Source: an uncultured Prevotella sp. (GTDB lineage Bacteria; Bacteroidota; Bacteroidia; Bacteroidales; Bacteroidaceae). Taken from it: a DNA stretch of 18,154 bases. The notes under the pieces are model-generated. The model was given only the letters and a program-made list of their open reading frames with translations, had not been told where the DNA came from and did no database searches. The DNA is taken from NCBI GenBank assembly GCA_937906495.1, contig CALCVT010000112.1, positions 1 through 18,154 on the forward strand, given 5' to 3'. How positions within the stretch are numbered: position 1 is the first letter of the stretch; each line of letters begins with the position of its first letter. A program made the position numbers and the translations under genes. Of this stretch, positions 1-7,348 are shown piece after piece.

Positions 1-66
1 TACGGAGGTCTGGATATGAGCATAGTTAATTTACACTAATTACGGTAGAACCTTAATTTACTTGAT

Positions 67-86
67 TTAATTCCGCCAACGGGTAA
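67..86 (+). repeat. 20-bp repeat, left copy (inverted match at right edge)
   Basis: The sequence TTAATTCCGCCAACGGGTAA here is the exact reverse complement of 18100-18119. A diverged copy in the same orientation as this one lies at 18132-18148, differing by three transitions in 17 bases. The left copy sits in the disrupted sequence just before the truncated permease. Confidence 0.6.
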
Positions 87-148
87 AGCCTCCTAAAATC
101 TACTGAAGCCGAAGCATACCTCACCAATGTAAGTTTCAAACCGCATCT

Positions 149-820
149 ATGCCTGCCATCACCGTTACCCTGCGCATCACGGGACGCAACCTGAACGACG
201 TATACTACGAAGCTGCGGTAGTGGGCTTCTCCTCCAGACTTAACACCATCGTTGTGCCCCAAAGTTTTATGGACTGGGCCAACGAACACTACGGACCGAG
301 TGAGGTAAAACGCGACCCTTCGCGCCTGATTATACAAATAGACCAAATGAAGGCTTCGGGCATGGAGGACTTCCTACAAGCACACGACTACGATAGCACA
401 AACCAAAAGGGCAATGTGGGTGCGGTATCCGACTTTTTGAGTATCATGTCGGGTGTTGTCACCATCAACGGCGTGGTAATCAGTCTGCTGGCACTGTTTA
501 TCCTGGTACTCTCAATATTCCTGCTCATTCAAAAGAACCACGAAACCATGCGCAAACTGATGTTGCTAGGCTATACTCCAGGCGAGGTTGCCCGCTATTA
601 CGAACAGATTGTGTGGGGCGTCAACACAGTCATCACCCTCATGGCATTACTCATCACCTTAGGTTGCCGACAGTTGTGGAACAAGCAATTAGCTGAACTG
701 GGGCTGGGAGGTGCCCCACTATGGCCGCTCTTTGTTTCCGCTTTTATCTATTGGCTCATGGTGAGCAGTTTCAACGTACAGATAATCCGACGCAAAATAC
801 GCACTATCTGGAAAAATTAA
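149..820 (+). pseudogene. FtsX-type ABC transporter permease, C-terminal part only (5'-truncated)
   Basis: The 223 residues read as the end of a MacB/FtsX-type ABC permease: part of an extracytoplasmic domain (about residues 1-90), then three hydrophobic segments (about 98-124, 150-172 and 190-208) with the cytoplasmic loop motif KLMLLGYTPGEVARYY between the first two. Full-length Bacteroidales relatives are, from memory, several times longer with an N-terminal transmembrane segment. Upstream of the ATG at 149 the same frame is closed by TGA at 104-106, and bases 1-148 carry stops in all three plus frames. The ATG therefore looks like an internal Met rather than a true start. Either the gene is broken by a rearrangement or the sequence left of about 148 is misjoined. 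A different frame at 87-146 (TEAEAYLTNVSFKPH) looks coding-like, so a frameshift is also possible. It precedes yicC in the same direction with a hairpin between them. Family is fairly sure; pseudogene status is inference. Confidence 0.6.
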
Positions 821-828
821 TTAGAGAG

Positions 829-865
829 GGTGCTTAGCTAACTGGTTAAAGTTAAAATAAGCACC
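829..865 (+). terminator. Hairpin after the permease fragment, possible terminator
   Basis: GGTGCTTA (829-836) pairs perfectly with TAAGCACC (858-865). A short inner TAAC/GTTA pairing is possible in the 21-base loop. It begins 8 bases after the permease stop codon. No T-run follows, so it may stabilise the transcript end rather than terminate intrinsically. Confidence 0.4.
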
Positions 866-1155
866 ATCCGATTTATAATGTCGCGTATCCGGCACCATAA
901 ATACATAACACACATATATCTATTTAAAAAGGATGAAGTCAGAGTTTGTACGAACTTCTCCCTCTCTTAATATAAACTTCTCACAGCATGAAACTTCGTA
1001 TTTGAAAAAACGGCCCCGTCATCCTTTGTACGTCTTCTATTGCTTAACATTGGGAATAGCTCTTTGTTACTTGCCAAACAGCCTTTTAGCCCTTGCACAG
1101 GCCACTAAAGGGTGTCATGGGGACAGGAAAAGCGAAATAATCGGCATTTTCTTTT

Positions 1156-1183
1156 TTTGTACGCTCAGTTTGCACTAAATTTG
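1156..1183 (+). promoter_or_regulatory. Candidate Bacteroidetes-type promoter for yicC-gmk-nadD
   Basis: TAAATTTG at 1176-1183 matches the Bacteroidetes -7 box TAnnTTTG. A TTTG at 1156-1159, at the end of a T-run, could serve as the -33 box, although the 16-base spacing is shorter than the usual 19 or so. It lies about 45 bases upstream of the yicC start. Confidence 0.4.
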
Positions 1184-1228
1184 CGTAAGAATAGTATATA
1201 AGCATCTCTGATTATAACGTTTACTCGT

Positions 1229-2104
1229 ATGATTCAATCGATGACAGGATACGGCAAGGCCGATATCACCTTTAACGGCAAGAAGATACACGCCGAAATA
1301 AAATCACTCAACAGCAAAAGTTTGGACTTGAACGTGCGCATAGCACCCCTCTACCGCGAAAAGGAAATGGAAATAAGGCAATACATTGCCAAAGAACTGG
1401 AGCGCGGCAAGGTAGACTTCAACCTTTGGACAGAAAAAGATGAAACTGCAGCAGGTGGGAGCATCAATCCTGACGCTGTGAAAAACTATGTAGCTCAAAT
1501 ACAACAAATAAGCCAAACTCAAGGATTGAAATGTCCGGATAACTTGTGGGAAATAGTAATCCGTCTACCCGAAGTGACACAAACGACCCAAGTTGAAGTG
1601 CTTGATGAGGAAGAATGGAAAGCTGTTAAACTTGCCATTGAACAAGCGATTGCCAATGCTGTTGAATTCCGTAAACAGGAAGGCTTAGCACTCTCTCATA
1701 AATTCAACGAAAAAGTAGACAACATTGAGAAATTGCTGGCAGAGATTGAACCATTTGAACAGGCCCGCGTCGAGAAAATTCGTCAACGATTGGAAGACCG
1801 ACTCAATGAACTTCGCGGTGTAGACTACGATAAAAATCGTCTTGAACAAGAGTTAATATACTACATTGAGAAACTGGACATCAGCGAAGAGAAACAGCGA
1901 CTGACCAACCACTTGAACTACTTTCGCGAAACGATGCAAAATGGCTGCGGACAAGGAAAAAAACTGGGCTTTATTGCACAAGAAATGGGACGCGAAATCA
2001 ATACTACTGGCTCAAAGAGCAATCAGGCAGAAATGCAAAACATTGTAGTTAAAATGAAAGATGAATTGGAGCAAATCAAGGAACAGGTACTCAACGTAAT
2101 GTAA
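1229..2104 (+). CDS. yicC: YicC family protein (putative endoribonuclease)
   Basis: The 291-residue product has the normal length for YicC (E. coli about 287). It opens with the hallmark MIQSMTGYGKA and a YicC N-terminal domain (about residues 1-155). The C-terminal DUF1732-type domain carries NRLEQELIYYIEKLDISEE (203-221) and GKKLGFIAQEMGREINTTGSK (243-263), both very conserved in the family. E. coli YicC has been reported as an endoribonuclease affecting small-RNA stability; applying that here is by homology. A coiled-coil-like charged stretch spans about 155-200. It is the first gene of a probable operon with gmk (73 bases downstream) and nadD, a common order in Bacteroidales. The ATG at 1229 is chosen because the conserved MTGYG follows directly. 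Confidence 0.93.
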   Translation: MIQSMTGYGKADITFNGKKIHAEIKSLNSKSLDLNVRIAPLYREKEMEIRQYIAKELERGKVDFNLWTEKDETAAGGSINPDAVKNYVAQIQQISQTQGLKCPDNLWEIVIRLPEVTQTTQVEVLDEEEWKAVKLAIEQAIANAVEFRKQEGLALSHKFNEKVDNIEKLLAEIEPFEQARVEKIRQRLEDRLNELRGVDYDKNRLEQELIYYIEKLDISEEKQRLTNHLNYFRETMQNGCGQGKKLGFIAQEMGREINTTGSKSNQAEMQNIVVKMKDELEQIKEQVLNVM

Positions 2105-2177
2105 AGGATTTTTCCACCTTCCTATTCCCATACTTTGCCCGAATACAGCCTATATTTTACAACCAATCAAAATAACC

Positions 2178-2738
2178 ATGAAAGTAATTATCTTCTCAGC
2201 TCCCAGCGGGAGTGGCAAAAGCACAATTATCAACTACTTGATGCAACAAGAGTTGAATCTTCATTTTTCTATCTCTGCAACTAGTCGTGAACCGCGCGGA
2301 AACGAACAGGATGGAGTAGAATATTTTTTTCTTACACCCGAAGAGTTCAAAGCGCGAATTGCAGCTGGCGACTTCCTTGAATACGAAGAAGTTTACACCA
2401 ACCGCTTTTACGGCACCCTCAAAAGTCAAGTTGACAGCCAACTGGAAAAAGGAGAAAATGTTGTTTGCGACGTTGATGTTTTAGGCGCTAAAAATATTAA
2501 GAAGTGCTATGGTAATCAGGCTCTGAGCGTTTTTATTCAACCTCCTTCAATTGAAGTACTTCGCCAACGCCTTGAAAAACGTGGCACAGATGCTCCTGAA
2601 ATCATTGCCGACCGCATTGCTCGTGCTGAATTTGAACTTTCGTTTGCACGAGATTTTGATGTAGTTATTGTAAACGACGAGCTCAATAAGGCTCTTGCCG
2701 AGACTGTGAAGACAATAAAAGAATTCTTGAAAAAATGA
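2178..2738 (+). CDS. gmk: Guanylate kinase
   Basis: Guanylate kinase phosphorylates GMP to GDP with ATP in the cytoplasm, feeding GTP and dGTP pools. The 186-residue protein has the expected length. The P-loop SAPSGSGKST lies at residues 7-16. The GMP-binding segment TSREPRGNEQDGVEYFF is at 35-51, followed by FLEYEEVYTNRFYGT (66-80), which shapes the nucleotide site. The lid region with RLEKRG is at 131-136, and VNDEL near 165-169 is typical of the C-terminal end. The ATG at 2178 gives the usual short lead into the P-loop. The stop overlaps the start of nadD in an ATGA arrangement (2735-2738), which suggests translational coupling. Nothing in the sequence departs from the family. Confidence 0.96.
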   Translation: MKVIIFSAPSGSGKSTIINYLMQQELNLHFSISATSREPRGNEQDGVEYFFLTPEEFKARIAAGDFLEYEEVYTNRFYGTLKSQVDSQLEKGENVVCDVDVLGAKNIKKCYGNQALSVFIQPPSIEVLRQRLEKRGTDAPEIIADRIARAEFELSFARDFDVVIVNDELNKALAETVKTIKEFLKK

Positions 2739-3316
2739 CCCTTTTACGCACCACTATTTTCGGTGGTTCGTTTAATCCAATACACAACGGCCACATCCGC
2801 CTGTCACGCCACATTCTTGATTTGGGCTTGACCGACGAGGTGTGGCTGCTTGTATCACCTCAGAATCCGCTCAAGCAAAAAAAAGGCTTACTTCACGAGA
2901 AACTGCGCCTTAAACTGGCTAAGCTAGCCTTAGAAAACGAACCACACATCCACGCCTCCGACTTTGAATTTTCTCTACCGCGCCCTTCATACACTTGGCT
3001 TACTCTCCGTGCACTACACGAAAAATACCCTAAAAGATGCTTTTCACTACTAATTGGAGCTGATAACTGGCTAATATTTAACCAATGGGCGCATGCAAAC
3101 GATATCCTCGAGAATTATCAAATTCTTATTTACCCACGAGAAGATTATATTATTAACTCCAAAGAGTTGCCAGCATCTGTTACTCTGATTAAGAACGCAC
3201 CTATTTTTCCTTATTCTTCAACACAAATAAGACAAGCATTGAAAGCTGGAAAGGATTGTAGTGAGATGCTACCCAATATAGTTGCCCGCGAATTGACCTC
3301 ACTCTCATTTGACTAA
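2735..3316 (+). CDS. nadD: Nicotinate-nucleotide adenylyltransferase
   Basis: NadD adenylylates nicotinate mononucleotide with ATP to give deamido-NAD, the step shared by de novo and salvage NAD synthesis. The 193-residue protein shows the nucleotidyltransferase signature GGSFNPIHNGH (residues 10-20, with the H..H pair), LIGADNW (106-112) and the ATP-binding SSTQIR near the C-terminus (161-166). Its length fits the family. It starts inside the gmk stop (ATGA), so the two are probably translated together. It is the last gene of the yicC-gmk-nadD unit; transcription probably ends in the large hairpin about 94 bases downstream. The mix of GGSFNPIHNGH and SSTxIR separates it from phosphopantetheine adenylyltransferases. 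Confidence 0.95.
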   Translation: MTLLRTTIFGGSFNPIHNGHIRLSRHILDLGLTDEVWLLVSPQNPLKQKKGLLHEKLRLKLAKLALENEPHIHASDFEFSLPRPSYTWLTLRALHEKYPKRCFSLLIGADNWLIFNQWAHANDILENYQILIYPREDYIINSKELPASVTLIKNAPIFPYSSTQIRQALKAGKDCSEMLPNIVARELTSLSFD

Positions 3317-3409
3317 GACATCAAACATATATCACCGCTCCTTTTTAATCTCATAAAATTGTGAACCGCTCCTTAAATGGGTATTCCGTAGAATAATAGT
3401 CAGATTAAC

Positions 3410-3472
3410 AAGGCCGCATCCTACAACTTCATATATAGGCATGAAGCCCGATGAAGTATAAGATGCGGCCTT
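3410..3472. terminator. Bidirectional hairpin between convergent nadD and mutarotase gene
   Basis: AAGGCCGCATC (3410-3420) pairs perfectly with GATGCGGCCTT (3462-3472). Inside it, ACTTCAT (3426-3432) can pair with ATGAAGT (3451-3457) or, alternatively, with ATGAAG at 3441-3446. T-rich sequence follows on the plus strand (3471-3474). The position between two convergent genes fits a shared terminator. Confidence 0.75.
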
Positions 3473-3512
3473 TTGGTCTTAAGTATCAATTCAATTGAAG
3501 TGCATGATAAAA

Positions 3513-3911
3513 CTAACGAGCATCATAAAGATGAAAAATTCGCTCCATAAGTTTCCATTTTTCAGCTGAACCTGCATTGGAGTCTGCCTGCTGATAGCGC
3601 GCAGTTAGCGCCTCCCACTCTGCTTGGCGGGGATAACTGCCCATACGCTGCATAACTTCGTCCCACTGAAGTTCTTCCGGCATCTCAACAATCATGAAAA
3701 GACGGGTTCCAAGCAAATAAATCTCCATTTCGAGAATGCCTGCCTTACGGATACCTTCCATAATTTCAGGCCAAATTCCTTCTTGTGAATGGAGCTTACG
3801 ATACGTAGCAATGAGCTCAGGGTCGTTGCGCAAATCAAGTGTTTGGCAATACCGTTTGGTGGCTCCGTCAAAACGTTTGACAGGATAACCTTGCTTAATT
3901 TCTGCTTGCAT
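3513..3911 (-). CDS. L-rhamnose mutarotase family protein (RhaM/DUF718)
   Basis: The 132-residue protein matches the RhaM/DUF718 family, small ferredoxin-like-fold enzymes that interconvert the alpha and beta anomers of L-rhamnose or related sugars. After a roughly 20-residue N-terminal extension relative to E. coli RhaM (104 aa), it shows YRKLHSQEGIWPEI (residues 37-50), which aligns with the RhaM YQRRHNPIWPEL segment including the catalytic His (here H41), then MEIYLLGTRLFMIVEM (62-77) with the conserved Tyr (Y65), and ends in a WK...MERIFHL strand. No rhamnose or fucose catabolic genes lie nearby; its neighbours are housekeeping genes, so the true sugar is not shown. It is monocistronic, convergent to nadD and bounded by a hairpin on its 3' side. 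No good TAnnTTTG box was seen upstream. Confidence 0.8.
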   Translation of the reverse strand: MQAEIKQGYPVKRFDGATKRYCQTLDLRNDPELIATYRKLHSQEGIWPEIMEGIRKAGILEMEIYLLGTRLFMIVEMPEELQWDEVMQRMGSYPRQAEWEALTARYQQADSNAGSAEKWKLMERIFHLYDAR

Positions 3912-4338
3912 AAGTCTTATTATTTATTCTGGTTAGATTGGAAATAATTCTCATTTAGTCTATATCCGGCATCTCATAATCTACATTCGACAAACGAACT
4001 ACATTTGCACTCTTACGAAATTTAATGCTCAAATTTGAACTCTGCAATTTTTACTAAAATGCCATGCTCCTTTCTACATCACATTTATAGAACTATAAAA
4101 GGGGATTAGTTTTCGTGGTTCACCAAGAAAATTCAGTTCGCTTGCCACATACATAGCAATATTCCAATCAGTTTGCTGTGTGTTTAGCAAAATGGATTAG
4201 TATAATATTTTATATTGGTACTGAAAGGGGTATGCATAGTAATGAAAAACCAGATAATTCAACCTATCCAATCAAACGACTGGCAGGCTAAATTATCTGG
4301 ATGCATGAAAGTAAGAGAAAGTTATCTCCTTAACTAAA
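3912..4338. other. Intergenic region between asnS and mutarotase gene
   Basis: This 427-base AT-rich gap holds the upstream region of the mutarotase gene and the asnS terminator (4250-4300). A plus-strand TACATTTG (4000-4007) fits the -7 consensus but has no gene in front of it. A small hairpin TTTGCT/AGCAAA lies at 4172-4191. No open frame with recognisable content was seen. Confidence 0.45.
4250..4300 (-). terminator. Intrinsic terminator of asnS
   Basis: On the minus strand CCAGATAATT (4300-4291) pairs perfectly with AATTATCTGG (4259-4250) and is followed at once by TTTTTC. It lies about 40 bases after the asnS stop codon, so it fits a rho-independent terminator, though the 31-base loop is long. 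Confidence 0.65.
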
Positions 4339-5733
4339 TTAAAAGTCTGCCGACTTAGGCGTACGCGGGAAAGGTATTACATCGCGGATATTCTGCATAC
4401 CGGTAACAAAGAGGATAAGACGTTCGAAACCAAGACCAAAGCCTGAGTGCGGACAAGTACCGAACTTGCGTGTATCAAGATACCACCACATATCCTTCAT
4501 AGGAATATTCAATTCCTCGATGCGCGCAATAAGTTTATCATAATCAGCTTCTCGTTCTGAACCACCAATAATTTCACCTATCTGCGGGAAAAGTACATCC
4601 ATTGCACGCACTGTCTTACCGTCATCATTCATCTTCATGTAGAAGGCCTTTATTTCCTTAGGATAGTCTGTTAGAATTACAGGTTTCTTGAAATGTTCTT
4701 CTACTAGGAAGCGTTCATGTTCACTGGCCAAATCAATACCCCAAGAAACAGGGAATTCAAACTTATGGCCATTCTTTACAGCCTCTTCAAGAATACTAAT
4801 ACCCTCTGTATAAGTCAATCGGACAAAGTCGTTTTCGAGGACAAAATGCAGACGCTCAAGCAGCGTCTTATCTATCATCTTATTGAGGAATTCAAGATCA
4901 TCCTGACAATGCTCCAACGCCCAACGAACGCAATACTTGATGAAATCCTCCGCCAAGTTCATGTTATCAACAATATCGTTGAAAGCAACCTCCGGCTCAA
5001 TCATCCAAAACTCTGCCAAATGGCGGGGAGTATTAGAGTTCTCTGCACGGAAAGTAGGACCAAATGTATAAATAGCACCTAAGGCCGTAGCTCCCAACTC
5101 TCCTTCCAATTGTCCACTTACTGTAAGCGAAGTTGTTTTGCCAAAGAAATCATCACTATAATCAATCTTACCATCCTCGGTCTTCCTCAAATCATAGAGA
5201 TTCTTGGTCGTTACCTGAAACATCTGACCTGCACCTTCACAATCAGAAGCCGTAATAATAGGAGTATGAAAATAGAAAAAGCCATGATCATGGAAGTAGC
5301 GATGAATAGCCATGGCCATGTGATGACGAATACGGAATACAGCACCAAATGTATTTGTACGCAAACGCATATGGGCATGCTGGCGCATATATTCAAAGGT
5401 TTGACCCTTCTTCTGCATCGGATAATCAGCACCACAAGTACCTAATACTTCAATGGCAGTAGCTTGTACTTCAACTGATTGGCCAGCACCCTGACTTTCA
5501 ACTAGTGTGCCTACTACAGATAAGCATGCCCCAGTAGTGATTAACTTGAGCATTTCAGCATCAAACTTTTCAACATCGGCCACTACCTGCACATTCTTAA
5601 TGGTGCTACCGTCGTTCATAGCAATAAAGTTAACTGACTTGCTACCACGGCGCGTACGCACCCAGCCTTTTACACAAACCTCTGCCCCAAAGTCTGTACG
5701 GCAGAGTAAGTCTACTATTTTGGTTCGTTGCAT
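4339..5733 (-). CDS. asnS: Asparagine--tRNA ligase
   Basis: A class IIb aminoacyl-tRNA synthetase that charges tRNA-Asn. The N-terminal OB-fold anticodon domain holds VKGWVRTRRGSKSVNFIAMNDG. The catalytic core has motif 1 around RHHMAMAIHRYFH...FHTPIIT, motif 2 FRAENSNTPRHLAEF (about residues 228-242) and motif 3 GFGLGFERL (about 431-439). NTPRHLAEFWMIEPE and SDCEGAGQMF are typical of AsnRS. I chose the ATG at 5733, giving 464 residues and beginning MQRTKIVDLL as in Bacteroides homologues as I recall them. The open frame runs in-frame without stops to a TTG at 5838, directly after the preceding gene's stop, but those 35 residues do not resemble an AsnRS N-terminus; an ATG at 5754 is a second alternative. 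It probably shares a transcript with the upstream pseudouridine synthase gene. Confidence 0.96.
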   Translation of the reverse strand: MQRTKIVDLLCRTDFGAEVCVKGWVRTRRGSKSVNFIAMNDGSTIKNVQVVADVEKFDAEMLKLITTGACLSVVGTLVESQGAGQSVEVQATAIEVLGTCGADYPMQKKGQTFEYMRQHAHMRLRTNTFGAVFRIRHHMAMAIHRYFHDHGFFYFHTPIITASDCEGAGQMFQVTTKNLYDLRKTEDGKIDYSDDFFGKTTSLTVSGQLEGELGATALGAIYTFGPTFRAENSNTPRHLAEFWMIEPEVAFNDIVDNMNLAEDFIKYCVRWALEHCQDDLEFLNKMIDKTLLERLHFVLENDFVRLTYTEGISILEEAVKNGHKFEFPVSWGIDLASEHERFLVEEHFKKPVILTDYPKEIKAFYMKMNDDGKTVRAMDVLFPQIGEIIGGSEREADYDKLIARIEELNIPMKDMWWYLDTRKFGTCPHSGFGLGFERLILFVTGMQNIRDVIPFPRTPKSADF

Positions 5734-5838
5734 GATGAATTTATTGTAAAGCATAGAAAGGGAATCCGGCAGAACTGATGAAGCCTTACCTAGAGAAAAG
5801 CCCAAACTGCCAAATTCCTTTTCTAAACTATTGTTCAA

Positions 5839-7137
5839 TTATTCGAAAGCACCCATGCGAAGCATTTGCACTTCCTTTTCTGTAAGATAACGCCAATCGC
5901 CACGGCGCACGTTCTTCTTGGTTAGACCTGCAAAGTATACGCGATCAAGTTTGACCACATGATACCCGAGACTCTCAAATATACGGCGCACAATACGATT
6001 TTTACCACTGTGAATTTCGATGCCTACTTGCTTCTTGTCCGTAGCATGTGCATACTCTACTGCGTCTGCTTTAATCTCACCATCTTCCAAGGTAATTCCT
6101 TCTGCAATACGCTGTATATCAGCTGCCGTTACGTTTTGATCGGTTGTTACATGATAAATCTTCTTCTTCAAGAATTTAGGGTGCGTAAGTTTAGACGCCA
6201 ACTCACCGTCATTCGTAAGCAAAAGTACACCAGTAGTGTTACGATCAAGACGTCCTACAGGATAGATACGCTCCGGACAAGCATTCTGTACCAAATCCAT
6301 CACCGTTTTGCGGTTTTGAGGGTCCTCGCTAGTTGTAACATAGCCCTTAGGCTTATTTAGCAACACGTAAACCTTTTTTTCGATGCGTACTACGTTATCA
6401 TGAAACTTTACTTCATCGGTACGCAGCACTTTTGCTCCCAACTCAGTTATAATCTGACCATTTACGCTGACAACGCCAGCCTCAATATACTTATCTGCAT
6501 CGCGGCGCGAGCAAACTCCGGCATTTGCCAGGAATTTATTAAGACGGATGGGTTGTGTAGGATCGTAGTTCTCCTCACGGTACTCCATACGCTTCTTATT
6601 CGAATACTTTGCATGAGCATCGTAGCCTCCACGGCGCTGTTGGGGAGCACGTCCATATGAATTTCCGCCTTGGAAGCGGGGACGACCACCAGATTGTTGG
6701 CGATTCTGATACCCACCCTGCTGACGCGGTTGATAGCCACCCTGCTGACGAGACTGGTAACCTCCCTCATCGTAGCTACCTTGGCCATCATTACTATATC
6801 TTGGTCTATACCCACCCTGCTGGCCGCGGGGTTGATAACCACCTTCATTCTGGCCATAACGCGACTTTCCCCAACGGTTTTCTCGAGGCTGATAACCTCC
6901 ACGGGGTTGGTAACCTCCTTGGTTTTGCTGGTATTCCCCTTCATTGTTGTAACGCGGGCGATAATTGCCATTGCTACGCGGAGCGTAATCGCTATTTCCG
7001 GCAGGACGGGCATTGCGTGTAAAACGGGGACGCGGAGTGTGACCACCAAAGCGCTGTCCACCATTAGAATTTCCTTCATTCTGCGGATTGTAACCATCAC
7101 GGCCTTTTCCGCTGTTGTTCAAATAATCTTCGCTCAT
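5839..7137 (-). CDS. RsuA/RluB-family 23S rRNA pseudouridine synthase with low-complexity N-terminus
   Basis: Converts a uridine in rRNA to pseudouridine; which position is not shown by sequence alone (RluB-type 23S is likeliest). The C-terminal 240 residues are a standard enzyme: an S4 RNA-binding domain (196-243, IRLNKFLANAGVCSRRDADKY), NKPKGYV (261-267) and the catalytic motif GRLDRNTTGVLLLTNDG with Asp298, followed by GKNRIVRRIFESLG (378-391). The first 175 residues are a disordered region rich in Gly, Tyr, Gln, Arg and Asn, with repeated GGYQPR-type units at 74-150. E. coli RluB is about 290 aa and lacks this leader; from memory similar leaders occur in other Bacteroidetes copies. The ATG at 7137 is chosen as the first in-frame Met. 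It lies 211 bases after purB and 105 bases before asnS. Confidence 0.9.
   Translation of the reverse strand: MSEDYLNNSGKGRDGYNPQNEGNSNGGQRFGGHTPRPRFTRNARPAGNSDYAPRSNGNYRPRYNNEGEYQQNQGGYQPRGGYQPRENRWGKSRYGQNEGGYQPRGQQGGYRPRYSNDGQGSYDEGGYQSRQQGGYQPRQQGGYQNRQQSGGRPRFQGGNSYGRAPQQRRGGYDAHAKYSNKKRMEYREENYDPTQPIRLNKFLANAGVCSRRDADKYIEAGVVSVNGQIITELGAKVLRTDEVKFHDNVVRIEKKVYVLLNKPKGYVTTSEDPQNRKTVMDLVQNACPERIYPVGRLDRNTTGVLLLTNDGELASKLTHPKFLKKKIYHVTTDQNVTAADIQRIAEGITLEDGEIKADAVEYAHATDKKQVGIEIHSGKNRIVRRIFESLGYHVVKLDRVYFAGLTKKNVRRGDWRYLTEKEVQMLRMGAFE
6688..6918 (-). repeat. In-gene tandem-like repeats encoding GGYQPR units
   Basis: Residues 74-150 of the pseudouridine synthase are encoded by imperfect repeats of roughly 18-30 bases giving GGYQPR, GGYRPR, GGYQSR and GGYQNR, often spaced by QQ. 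The low complexity produces long spurious open frames on the plus strand here. Confidence 0.75.
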
Positions 7138-7348
7138 AATAGATAAATTGTTTGTTTAATGCGAACATTCTCCCGAATGCTGGTCCTTGCAATTAGTCTA
7201 CATGCGTACAATACTATTTCAAGTTTGTTTACCAAGCTTATAGTATATTCTGTTTTACATATACGCATTTACCAAACTGCTTAACCCTCGCTACGTTGGT
7301 ATTATATTTATTGGATATGGTTAATAAATTGGAATAGATTTTATGCTT

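Larger units (their letters stand above)
821..1228. other. Intergenic region between permease fragment and yicC
   Basis: This 408-base gap holds the hairpin at 829-865 and a promoter-like pair at 1156-1183. An 81-codon open frame at 933-1178 has no recognisable domain, and its stop lies within the promoter match, so I do not count it as a gene. Nothing else was recognised. Confidence 0.5.

Noticed and set aside
53..346. 97-codon minus-strand open frame at the left edge
   Set aside because: Most of it is antisense to the permease coding sequence, which has clear homology; no domain was recognised.
933..1178. 81-codon plus-strand open frame with a hydrophobic middle
   Set aside because: No recognisable domain, no upstream promoter or ribosome-binding signal, and its stop codon lies within the promoter match of the yicC operon.
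4028..4040. Palindrome CAAATTTG as an operator
   Set aside because: An 8-base AT-rich palindrome is expected by chance, and it has no placement relative to a promoter I can support.
6609..7146. Long plus-strand and alternative-frame open frames rich in Thr/Ile/His
   Set aside because: They are antisense or frame shadows of the low-complexity GGYQPR-coding region of the pseudouridine synthase gene.
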